The notes under the pieces: model-generated
What the model was told of the DNA's origin: nothing
Seen by the model: the letters and a program-made list of their open reading frames with translations, nothing else
Databases searched by the model: none
Origin: Gemmatimonadota bacterium
GTDB lineage: Bacteria; Gemmatimonadota; Gemmatimonadetes; Longimicrobiales; Longimicrobiaceae
Assembly: GCA_019348475.1 (NCBI GenBank)
Contig: JAHWJJ010000335.1
Location: 1 to 5,425 of the forward strand
Direction of reading: 5' to 3'
DNA: 5,425 nt
Translations under genes and position numbers: made by a program
Shown here: one piece after another, positions 1 to 4,716 of the stretch
Numbering within the stretch: the stretch's first letter is position 1
Layout of the letters: every line of letters starts with the position of its first letter

Positions 1-103
1 GGACGTCGTAGCGCAGCTCGTAGGGGCCCAGGCGCGGGCCGGCGGGGACCAGATCGCGGTCGCGTCCGTGTCGCGACGCGGCGGGGCGGGGGGCTTGGGG
101 CAT
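1..103 (-). CDS. 5' end of an unidentified gene, cut by the left edge
   Basis: An ATG at 103-101 on the minus strand opens a frame of 34 codons that reaches the window edge without a stop. A GGAG Shine-Dalgarno core (111-114) lies 7 bases before the ATG, and about nine in ten codons end in G or C, as in the real genes here. The visible peptide begins MPQAPRPAASRHG and continues through VPAGPRLGPYELRYDV. The first half is rich in Pro, Arg and Ala and is not obviously a signal peptide. I do not recognise the family from so short a stretch. It lies downstream of the HU gene on the same strand, 113 bases beyond its stop, so it could be read from the HU transcript or from its own promoter. Confidence 0.45.
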   Translation of the reverse strand, partial: MPQAPRPAASRHGRDRDLVPAGPRLGPYELRYDV

Positions 104-149
104 TTCCGGGCTCCGGGGGTGCGGGTGCGGACACCCCGGACGCAAGATC

Positions 150-179
150 GGCGCCCGCCCCCGGACAGGGACGGGCGCC
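150..179 (-). terminator. GC-rich stem-loop after the HU gene (possible terminator)
   Basis: GGCGCCCG (150-157) pairs perfectly with CGGGCGCC (172-179). After one mismatch the stem continues with CCC (159-161) against GGG (168-170), leaving a 6-base loop. It lies 37 bases beyond the HU stop codon. On the minus strand the bases after the stem read CGATCTTGCG, which is not a real T-run, so it is at best a weak intrinsic terminator or an mRNA 3'-end stabiliser. Confidence 0.35.
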
Positions 180-216
180 GGCGGGCACCGTGCGCGCAGC
201 GTTCAGGCGCGGCGGG

Positions 217-513
217 TCACACCTCGAGCGGGCGCTCCTCGACGATGGCGCGCAGCTCCTTGGAGGGCTTGAACACGGGCACGGCGCGCGGCGGAACCTC
301 CACCGGATCGCCCGTGCGCGGGTTGCGGGCCAGGCGGCTCTTGCGCTCGCGCACCTTGAAGGTGCCAAAGCCGCGGATCTCGATGTTCTGGTGCTCGGCC
401 ATCGCGTCCTTGACGGCGTTGAGGAACGCGTCCACCACCACGGCGCAATCGCGCTTGGTGACTCCCGGCCCGATGGTGTCGGCGACGCGCTGGACGAGGT
501 CCGCCTTGGTCAT
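217..513 (-). CDS. HU/IHF family DNA-binding protein
   Basis: This is a 98-residue histone-like protein of the nucleoid. HU and IHF act as dimers that bind and sharply bend double-stranded DNA, supporting chromosome compaction, replication, recombination and promoter architecture. The family signature is plain: GFGTFKVRERKSRLARNPRTG (residues 48-68), including the RNP (63-65) whose proline intercalates between base pairs at the tip of the beta arm. The N-terminal helices (MTKADLVQRV...VVVDAFLNAV) fit, and the length is normal (usually 90-105). The C-terminal part VPVFKPSKELRAIV is also typical. The ATG at 513 was chosen over longer in-frame extensions because the family begins with M-T-K-x-x-L and a strong AGGAGG lies 10 bases upstream. 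Sequence alone does not separate an HU homodimer from an IHF-like subunit. It is transcribed in the same direction as carA but probably from its own promoter. Confidence 0.95.
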   Translation of the reverse strand: MTKADLVQRVADTIGPGVTKRDCAVVVDAFLNAVKDAMAEHQNIEIRGFGTFKVRERKSRLARNPRTGDPVEVPPRAVPVFKPSKELRAIVEERPLEV

Positions 514-756
514 GTGAGATGCTCCTCCTGGGGGTTGGTGCCGTGCGTGGCTGCGTGCGTGGCGATGGGGCGCAGGATGCGCCAATTCCGCGCGAATCGT
601 GGTGTTCCGGACAGGGAGTCCGCGCCGGAGGGCGTGGAGCGGGCCGGCCCGGTATGGCCGAATGCGTCCGATCGGTTCTGGGAGCGGCGGATGCGGCCGC
701 AGCCGGAGAGGCGCGGGTGAAGTGCCCTAACAATCTGGTGGAAGGTCACTTATATG
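514..756 (-). other. Long leader region of the HU gene
   Basis: About 240 bases separate the predicted HU transcription start from the ATG, and no known gene is visible here. The stretch contains a perfect 12-base palindrome CGGGCCGGCCCG (640-651) and one isolated GGGTGAAG unit (715-722) of the repeat family seen elsewhere. It also contains an open frame of 79 codons starting with GTG at 749, whose TGA (512-510) overlaps the HU ATG as ATGA. That frame has a coding-like base bias but no ribosome site and no resemblance I recognise. The region is most simply an untranslated leader. Confidence 0.35.
524..529 (-). promoter_or_regulatory. Shine-Dalgarno site of the HU gene
   Basis: The minus strand reads AGGAGG, a full anti-16S match, 10 bases before the ATG at 513. 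It fixes the start of the HU protein and suggests strong translation, as expected for an abundant nucleoid protein. Confidence 0.75.
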
Positions 757-762
757 GCCGGA

Positions 763-791
763 AGGATAATCCGCGCTCCCCGCGCCGTCAA
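763..791 (-). promoter_or_regulatory. Predicted sigma-70-type promoter of the HU gene
   Basis: On the minus strand TTGACG (791-786) is separated by exactly 17 bases from TATCCT (768-763), matching 5/6 and 4/6 consensus positions. The predicted start is near 756. The -35 box includes the carA stop codon (TGA at 790-788), so the promoter sits right at the end of carA. The spacer is GC-rich, but the surrounding 725-770 patch is clearly richer in A and T than the rest of the window. A second AT-rich hexamer, TATAAG (754-749), has no -35 partner. Confidence 0.5.
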
Positions 792-1912
792 GCATCTCGG
801 TTGGCGGGGGCGGGACGGCGCGCCATCTCATCCACAAACCGGTCAAAGAGATAGCGCGAATCGTGCGGACCCGGCGCGGCCTCGGGGTGGTACTGAACGG
901 AGAAAACCGGCCGCTCCCGGTGCTCCAGCCCCTCCACGGTGCCGTCGTTCAGGTTCAGGTGCGTCACCCGCAGCTCCGGCGCGCCGGGAATGCCGTCCTC
1001 CGCCCCGCGGACGGCGAAGCCGTGGTTCTGCGCCGTGATCTCCACCGCGCCGTCGCTCAGGCGGCGCACGGGGTGGTTGCCGCCCCGGTGCCCGTACTTG
1101 AGCTTGTACGTCTGGGCCCCGAACGCCCGCGCGATCAGCTGGTGCCCCAGGCAAATGCCGAACACGGGCGTCCCCTGCCCCGCCAGCTCGCGGATGGCGG
1201 CGAGCGCGTGCCCCACGGCCTCCGGGTCGCCGGGGCCGTTGGAGACGAACAGCCCGTCCGGCCGCGCCGCCACGATCTCCTCGGTGGGCGTGTCGGCGGG
1301 GAGCACGGTAACCTCGCACCCCTTCTGCGCCAGCAGCTTCAGGGAGTGCGACTTGACGCCGAAGTCGTAGGCCAGGACGCGGAAGCGCGCCTCGCCGGCG
1401 GCGGGAACGGTGTAGCGCTGGTCGGTGGACACGCCGCACGCCAGGTCCAGCCCGGCCATCCGCGGCTGCGCGCGGATCTGCTCCAGCAGCGCCGCCGGGT
1501 CGCCTCCGTTGGACGAGACGGCGCCGCGCATGGCGCCGAGCGAGCGGATGTGGCGGGTAAGCGCGCGGGTGTCCACGCCGGTGATGGCGACCACGCCGTG
1601 CCGGCGCAGGTAGGCGTCCAGCGACTCGGCCGCGCGCCAGTTGCTGTAGACGGGGGGCGCCTCGTGCATCACCCAGCCGGCCACCTGCGGGTGTGCGCTT
1701 TCTTCGTCCTGCGCGTTTACGCCGTAGTTGCCGATGAGCGGGTAAGTCATCGTCACGATCTGCCCGCTGTACGAGGGGTCGGTAAGGACCTCCTGATACC
1801 CGGTCATCGACGTGTTGAAGACCACCTCGCCGAACGCGGTGCCCGGCGCGCCGTACGCCTCGCCGCGGAACGCGCGGCCGTCTTCCAGCATGAGCACAGC
1901 GGCCTGGACCAC
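788..1912 (-). CDS. carA: Carbamoyl-phosphate synthase, small (glutaminase) subunit
   Basis: This 374-residue subunit hydrolyses glutamine and passes ammonia through a tunnel to the large subunit CarB, which makes carbamoyl phosphate for pyrimidine and arginine synthesis in the cytoplasm. The N-terminal small-chain domain is visible as [38 protein letters not shown] and [10 protein letters not shown]. The class I glutamine amidotransferase domain starts near residue 177. It contains SNGPGDP (224-230), the nucleophile loop [15 protein letters not shown] with Cys254, and the YHPE motif giving His342 and Glu344, so the catalytic triad is complete. Length matches E. coli CarA (382). The start is taken as GTG at 1912: the family begins just before the A-V-L-x-L-E-D-G strand, and GGAGG lies 4 bases upstream. 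A longer frame exists back to 2002 but would cover the promoter. carB is not adjacent; the next gene downstream is HU. Confidence 0.97.
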   Translation of the reverse strand: MVQAAVLMLEDGRAFRGEAYGAPGTAFGEVVFNTSMTGYQEVLTDPSYSGQIVTMTYPLIGNYGVNAQDEESAHPQVAGWVMHEAPPVYSNWRAAESLDAYLRRHGVVAITGVDTRALTRHIRSLGAMRGAVSSNGGDPAALLEQIRAQPRMAGLDLACGVSTDQRYTVPAAGEARFRVLAYDFGVKSHSLKLLAQKGCEVTVLPADTPTEEIVAARPDGLFVSNGPGDPEAVGHALAAIRELAGQGTPVFGICLGHQLIARAFGAQTYKLKYGHRGGNHPVRRLSDGAVEITAQNHGFAVRGAEDGIPGAPELRVTHLNLNDGTVEGLEHRERPVFSVQYHPEAAPGPHDSRYLFDRFVDEMARRPAPANRDA

Positions 1913-1916
1913 CGGT

Positions 1917-1921
1917 CCTCC
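1917..1921 (-). promoter_or_regulatory. Shine-Dalgarno site of carA
   Basis: GGAGG on the minus strand lies 4 bases before the GTG at 1912. The spacing is somewhat short but usable. It supports the GTG start over the ATG at 1891, which would remove the first beta strand of the protein. Confidence 0.6.
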
Positions 1922-1969
1922 GGGTGCGTGTGGGGGCAAGTGCAACGTGGAGCGGGAGATGCGGGCGGC

Positions 1970-1998
1970 AATCTGGCGCACCGCCCCGCGCGTGTCAA
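1970..1998 (-). promoter_or_regulatory. Predicted sigma-70-type promoter of carA
   Basis: The minus strand has a perfect TTGACA -35 box (1998-1993), a 17-base spacer and CAGATT (1975-1970) as the -10 box. The -10 matches consensus at three positions, including the well-conserved second A and final T. The predicted start near 1963 gives a leader of about 50 bases before the GTG. The upstream edge of the -35 box lies only 12 bases from the 8-base repeat array, so the array occupies the place where UP elements or activator sites would normally be. Confidence 0.6.
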
Positions 1999-2010
1999 GC
2001 AAGCGCTCGC

Positions 2011-2204
2011 GGGTGAACGGGTGAAGGGGTGAACGGGTGAAGGGGTGAAGGGGTGAACGGGTGAACGGGTGAAGGGGTGAACGGGTGAACGGGTGAAGGG
2101 GTGAAGGGGTGAACGGGTGAAGGGGTGAGCGGGTGAGCGGGTGAGCGGGTGAGCGGGTGAGCGGGTGAAAGGGTGAGCGGGTGATCCGGGTGATCCGGGT
2201 GAGC
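2011..2204 (+). repeat. 24-unit tandem array of an 8-base G-rich repeat
   Basis: Fourteen head-to-tail units of GGGTGAAC or GGGTGAAG (2011-2122) are followed by five GGGTGAGC (2123-2162), one GGGTGAAA (2163), one GGGTGAGC (2171), two 9-base units GGGTGATCC (2179 and 2188) and a last GGGTGAGC (2197-2204). The first six bases are invariant; only the end of the unit varies. The variants are grouped in blocks, as expected when an array grows by local duplication. The period of 8 places a TGA in all three + frames, while the minus strand stays open. Each unit supplies a GGG run separated by 5 bases, which satisfies the simple G-quadruplex pattern. It lies just upstream of the carA promoter. Confidence 0.98.
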
Positions 2205-2250
2205 TTCCCGCGGTCGGATGAGCGGATGAATCCGCTGCTGGGACAGCGAT

Positions 2251-2288
2251 AAGCCCGGCCTTCGCTCGTTCCTCGCGAAACCGGGCTT
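2251..2288. repeat. Nested hairpin inside the inverted-repeat element
   Basis: AAGCCCGG (2251-2258) pairs perfectly with CCGGGCTT (2281-2288). Inside it TTCGC (2261-2265) pairs with GCGAA (2275-2279), leaving a 9-base loop. It begins two bases after the left arm of the larger inverted repeat ends. No T-run follows on the + strand; on the minus strand the flanking bases read ATCGCTGTCC, also without a T-run. It is therefore not an obvious intrinsic terminator. Confidence 0.5.
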
Positions 2289-2295
2289 CACCTGC

Positions 2296-2309
2296 GTAGC
2301 GCGCGCTAC
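2296..2309. repeat. Perfect 14-base palindrome
   Basis: GTAGCGCGCGCTAC is fully self-complementary. It is flanked by CACCT (2289-2293) and AGGTG (2322-2326), which could close a second, larger hairpin directly after the one at 2251-2288. A palindrome of this size could be a dimeric protein site or only part of the folded element. Confidence 0.45.
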
Positions 2310-2494
2310 AGGCGCGACGGAAGGTGTGGCGAGCGCGGCCCCGGCCCACCCGAGCGGGTGAAGCGGCGTTCGGCGGGCGCAAGCGAGACGAGACGGGGAT
2401 CCTCGCTATTCCAGCGGCGGATTTATCCGCTCACTGGCCGGCGCGCGGCGGCCGTGGAGCCGCTTTCGGCCGAGGCGGTGGCGGCGGGGGTGCA

Positions 2495-2516
2495 GGTGAA
2501 AGGATGAAGGGTGAAC
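2495..2516 (+). repeat. Degenerate remnant of the 8-base repeat
   Basis: The run GGTGAAAG-GATGAAG-GGTGAAC contains one exact GGGTGAAC unit (2509-2516) preceded by two decayed units. It includes an ATG at 2504 that could be mistaken for the start of the methyltransferase, because the repeat's own AGGTGA resembles a ribosome site. Confidence 0.45.
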
Positions 2517-2543
2517 TTCCGCAGTTCGATCCACCCGGCTCTG

Positions 2544-2594
2544 GCGGACGGCGCGCCGCGGATGTATCCCTTTGGCGCGCGGAGAAACGTCCGC
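2544..2594. repeat. Long GC-rich hairpin before the methyltransferase gene
   Basis: GCGGACG (2544-2550) pairs with CGTCCGC (2588-2594), and the directly adjoining GCGCGCC (2551-2557) pairs with GGCGCGC (2574-2580). This gives 14 base pairs with a 7-base bulge on one side and a 16-base loop. It lies in a stretch whose frame shows no codon bias, so it is more likely leader or intergenic structure than coding sequence. Confidence 0.5.
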
Positions 2595-2638
2595 GTGCAC
2601 CTGCCACTCCTCCACTCCCCGAGCCACGCTTTCGACCC

Positions 2639-3373
2639 GTGCCGGCAGAGACGCAGGACGCGGCGGCGTTCACCTATTCCGGCGAAGAGCTGGACGCGCT
2701 GGCCCAGGCCCCCAACTACTACCGCTGGATCGTCCGACGCTTCAGCCCATACCTGGGGCGGCGGGTGGTGGAGGTGGGCGCGGGGATCGGCACCTTCGCG
2801 GAGCACCTGCTGCAGGCGGCGCCGCGGGTGGAGCTAACGTTGGTGGAGCCGGCGGCGAACAATTACCCCCACCTGCGGGCGCGCTTCGCGGACCGTCCGG
2901 AGGTCCGCGCCGTGCAGGGCTACCTGCACGACGCGGGGGAGCCCGGCTCGGCGGATTCGGTGGTGGCGGTGAACGTGCTGGAGCACGTGCGCGACGACCG
3001 GGCCTTCCTCCACGCGGCGCACCACCTGCTGGCGCCCGGGGGGCACCTGTTGCTGTTCGTTCCCGCGGTGCCGGCGCTCTTCGGTTCGCTGGACCGGGCG
3101 TTCCAGCACGTGCGCCGCTACACGCGGCCGATGCTGGCGCAGCGGCTGCGCGATTCCGGGCTGGAGCCGCTGCGGGTGCAGTACACCAATCTGCCCGGCG
3201 TGGCGGCGTGGTGGCTGAGCGGAAAGGTGCTGCGGCGGCGGACGGTCACCCCCCGCGACGCGCGGCTGTACGACCGGTGGGTGGTCCCGTGGGTGCAGGC
3301 CCTTGAGCGCGTGTGGACGCCGCCCGTGGGGCAGAGCCTGATCGCCGTGGCGCGGAAGAACGAACTGGAATGA
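2639..3373 (+). CDS. Class I SAM-dependent methyltransferase
   Basis: This is a soluble Rossmann-fold methyltransferase of 244 residues that would move a methyl group from S-adenosylmethionine to an unknown acceptor. Motif I is VVEVGAGIGTF (43-53). The acidic residue that holds the SAM ribose is Glu70 in LTLVEP. DSVVAVNVLEHV (106-117) and LLAPGGHLLLFVP (130-142) are the later core motifs, and QHVRRYTR (156-163) is common in methyltransferases found with glycosyltransferases. The start is uncertain. Codons from 2639 on end in G or C about 90% of the time, whereas codons 2504-2638 do so only about half the time and overlap a hairpin. I therefore prefer the GTG at 2639, although it lacks a clear ribosome site. 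The ATG at 2504 would give 289 residues. Its stop overlaps the next start (ATGA), implying coupled translation with the glycosyltransferase and a shared glycan or lipid substrate pathway. Confidence 0.88.
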   Translation: MPAETQDAAAFTYSGEELDALAQAPNYYRWIVRRFSPYLGRRVVEVGAGIGTFAEHLLQAAPRVELTLVEPAANNYPHLRARFADRPEVRAVQGYLHDAGEPGSADSVVAVNVLEHVRDDRAFLHAAHHLLAPGGHLLLFVPAVPALFGSLDRAFQHVRRYTRPMLAQRLRDSGLEPLRVQYTNLPGVAAWWLSGKVLRRRTVTPRDARLYDRWVVPWVQALERVWTPPVGQSLIAVARKNELE

Positions 3374-4158
3374 CGATGCACGATTCCGGCGCCGGCATCC
3401 GCGTTTCGGTGGTGATGCCGGTCTACGACGAGGAGGAGACGGTCGCCGGCAGCGTGCGCCGCGTGCGGGCGGTGCCGCTGGACCTGGAGATCATCTGCGT
3501 TGACGACGGCTCGCGCGACGGCACGCTGGAGCGGCTGCGCGCGCTGGAAGCCGAAGGGGTGATCCACCGCCTGCTGGCGCACCCGCGCAACCGCGGCAAG
3601 GGCGCCGCCGTGCGCACGGGGATCGCCGCGGCCACGGGGGACGTGATCGTGATCCAGGACGCGGATCTGGAGTACGATCCGTTCGAGCTGCCGCGCCTGC
3701 TGGAGCCCATCGCGGACGGCCGGGCGGACGCGGTGTTCGGCAGCCGCTTTCTGGGCGGGCCGCACCGGGTGATGTACTTCTGGCACCGCCTGGGCAACGG
3801 GGCGCTGACGCTGCTGTCGAACATGTTCACGGACCTGAACCTGACCGACATGGAGACATGCTACAAGATGGTGCGCGCGGACCTGCTGAAGAGCCTGCCG
3901 CTGCGCGCCAACCGCTTCGGCATCGAGCCGGAGCTCACGGCACGGCTGGCGCAGGCGCGGGCGCGCATCTACGAGGTCCCCATCAGCTACGCCGGCCGCA
4001 CCTACGCCGAGGGAAAAAAGATCGGGTGGCGCGACGGCGTGGCGGCCCTGTGGCACATCGTCCGCGCGAACGTGCTGGGCCCGCGGGTGCCGCGGTACGC
4101 GCCGGGCGTGCGCCCCGCGCCGCTGGAGGCGAGGAGCGGTGAACGGGTGAACGGGTGA
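3370..4158 (+). CDS. Family 2 glycosyltransferase, dolichol-phosphate-mannose-synthase-like
   Basis: This GT-A-fold enzyme of 262 residues probably transfers a sugar from a nucleotide donor to a polyprenyl phosphate or a surface glycan intermediate. Seen in order are VSVVMPVYDEEETV (from residue 12), DDGSRDGT (45-52), NRGKGAA (74-80) and the metal-binding D-A-D in VIVIQDADLEYDP (97-99). GSRFLGG (124-130), DMETCYKM (160-167), FGIEPELTARL (183-193) and YAEGKKIGWRDG (212-223) follow; these are hallmarks of the DPM1-like subgroup. No membrane segment is apparent, so it is probably cytoplasmic or peripheral. The ATG at 3370 overlaps the methyltransferase stop by 4 bases; an ATG two codons later (3376) is an alternative. 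The last six residues (GERVNG) and the stop codon are read from the GGGTGAAC repeat, so the array has replaced or trimmed the original 3' end. The precise donor and acceptor cannot be told. Confidence 0.93.
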   Translation: MTMHDSGAGIRVSVVMPVYDEEETVAGSVRRVRAVPLDLEIICVDDGSRDGTLERLRALEAEGVIHRLLAHPRNRGKGAAVRTGIAAATGDVIVIQDADLEYDPFELPRLLEPIADGRADAVFGSRFLGGPHRVMYFWHRLGNGALTLLSNMFTDLNLTDMETCYKMVRADLLKSLPLRANRFGIEPELTARLAQARARIYEVPISYAGRTYAEGKKIGWRDGVAALWHIVRANVLGPRVPRYAPGVRPAPLEARSGERVNG

Positions 4159-4176
4159 ACGGGTGAACGGGTGAAC
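4137..4176 (+). repeat. Five-unit array of the 8-base G-rich repeat
   Basis: One CGGTGAAC unit followed by four exact GGGTGAAC units (4145-4176) has the same orientation as the large array at 2011-2204. It begins inside the glycosyltransferase gene and supplies its TGA (4156-4158). All units are identical apart from the first base of the first one, which suggests a young array. Confidence 0.95.
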
Positions 4177-4185
4177 GGTGGCCGC

Positions 4186-4265
4186 TTCCCTGTTCTCTGT
4201 TCCCTATTCCCCATTCCCTATGATTCCCTGTTCCCTATTCCCTATTTCCTGTTCCCTGTTCCCTA
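4186..4265 (-). repeat. Eleven-unit array of a 7-base repeat
   Basis: On the + strand five units of TTCCCTA/TTCCCTG and close variants (4186-4220), a 3-base TGA interruption, and six more units (4224-4265) run head to tail. Read on the minus strand this is G-rich (GGGAATA, GGGAACA). The last unit carries the TAG stop (4265-4263) of the QueD-like gene. It begins 9 bases after the 8-base array ends, so two unrelated repeat families abut between two convergent genes. Confidence 0.95.
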
Positions 4266-4679
4266 TCCCTCGAAGTCCACGTAAAAATCCGCATTCTCGT
4301 ACAGCCGCAGGCGCACCAGCCGCGCCCCGCCGAGCCGCGGCTCGATGCGCCGCCACACCAGCATCAGGATGTTCTCCGTCGTCGGGATCAGCCCCCCGGG
4401 AGCGAACTCGGGGACCACGAAGTTCAGGTGCTGGTGATCCAGCGGTTCCACCACCTCCTCGCGCAGCACGCCGTCCAGCATCCCCAGATCCACGGAGAAG
4501 CCGGTGACGGGATCCACCTGCCCCTCTACGGTCACCTCCAGCAGGTAGTCGTGCCCGTGCCCGTGGGGGTTGGCGCACGGGCCGAACACCTCGCGGTTGC
4601 GGGCCTCGCTCCACTCCGGGCGGTGGTAGCGGTGCGCCGCGCTGAAGCGCACGCGGCGGGTGAGCTGCATTCGGGGCAT
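4263..4679 (-). CDS. queD: 6-pyruvoyl-tetrahydropterin synthase / QueD family protein
   Basis: This is a 138-residue T-fold enzyme that acts on dihydroneopterin triphosphate. Bacterial QueD makes 6-carboxytetrahydropterin for queuosine and 7-deazaguanine synthesis; the related PTPS makes 6-pyruvoyl-tetrahydropterin for biopterin. Zinc ligands are His16 in RFSAAHRY and His41 and His43 in NPHGHGHDY. The catalytic Cys35 fits CxxxHGH, PLDHQHLN (79-86) supplies the catalytic Asp/His, and PTTEN holds Glu102. The pattern VFGxCxNPxGHGHxY followed by DPVTG and TTEN resembles animal PTPS more than the compact E. coli QueD, so the queuosine role is an inference. ATG 4679 was chosen because GAGAG lies 5 bases upstream; a second ATG (4670) has no ribosome site. 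No other queuosine gene is in the window. The gene is monocistronic here, convergent with the glycosyltransferase, and its stop lies in a 7-base repeat. Confidence 0.92.
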   Translation of the reverse strand: MPRMQLTRRVRFSAAHRYHRPEWSEARNREVFGPCANPHGHGHDYLLEVTVEGQVDPVTGFSVDLGMLDGVLREEVVEPLDHQHLNFVVPEFAPGGLIPTTENILMLVWRRIEPRLGGARLVRLRLYENADFYVDFEG

Positions 4680-4716
4680 CGTTGCTCTCGCCGGGGTCGC
4701 GGGTGAACGACGGAAG

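Larger units (their letters stand above)
2219..2433. repeat. 215-base element bounded by 31-base inverted repeats
   Basis: The arm at 2219-2249 (starting TGAGCGGAT, ending AGCGA) and the arm at 2403-2433 are inverted copies identical at 27 of 31 positions. All four differences are transitions. In a + strand RNA three would be G-U pairs and one a C-A mismatch. Each arm also holds its own small palindrome (GCGGAT-NN-ATCCGC). Further inward, GCTTCACC (2285-2292) matches the inverse of 2357-2364, with similar distances from both arms, so the inversion may once have been longer. There is no transposase or coding frame inside and I see no clear target-site duplication. It could be a miniature inverted-repeat element, a repetitive intergenic palindrome or a structured RNA. 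Confidence 0.6.

Noticed and set aside
640..651. CGGGCCGGCCCG palindrome as a carA terminator
   Set aside because: It has no loop or T-run and is about 140 bases past carA, downstream of the predicted HU promoter. A chance GC palindrome is likely.
68..720. Overlapping + strand frames opposite the HU gene
   Set aside because: The HU signature on the minus strand is unmistakable. The + frames are Arg/Gly-rich without a domain or start signal.
749..754. TATAAG (minus strand) as the HU -10 box
   Set aside because: No -35 hexamer lies 16-18 bases upstream (the bases there read AGCGCG), whereas TTGACG-17-TATCCT fits well just beside it.
863..2032. Long + strand frame antisense to carA
   Set aside because: The minus-strand carA protein is complete with all motifs. 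The + frame is a by-product of high-GC codon use and runs into the repeat array.
2011..2204. CRISPR array
   Set aside because: The period is 8 bases with no unique spacers, and no cas gene is present.
1804..2382. Minus-strand frames encoding repeated HPFTRSPV peptides across the 8-base array
   Set aside because: They are the translation of the tandem repeat, which has no stop codons on that strand. There is no start signal and no flanking protein domain, so they are spurious genes.
2219..2433. Insertion sequence with transposase
   Set aside because: The interval is only 215 bases, has no coding frame of interest and no clear target-site duplication. Only a non-autonomous or RNA element remains possible.
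2542..2570. A + strand promoter (TGGCGG ... TATCCC) for the methyltransferase
   Set aside because: Both boxes are poor matches and the sequence is better explained as part of the hairpin at 2544-2594.
3118..4056. Long minus-strand frame antisense to the methyltransferase and glycosyltransferase
   Set aside because: Histidine- and arginine-rich composition typical of antisense frames, with no recognisable domain, opposite two clear genes.
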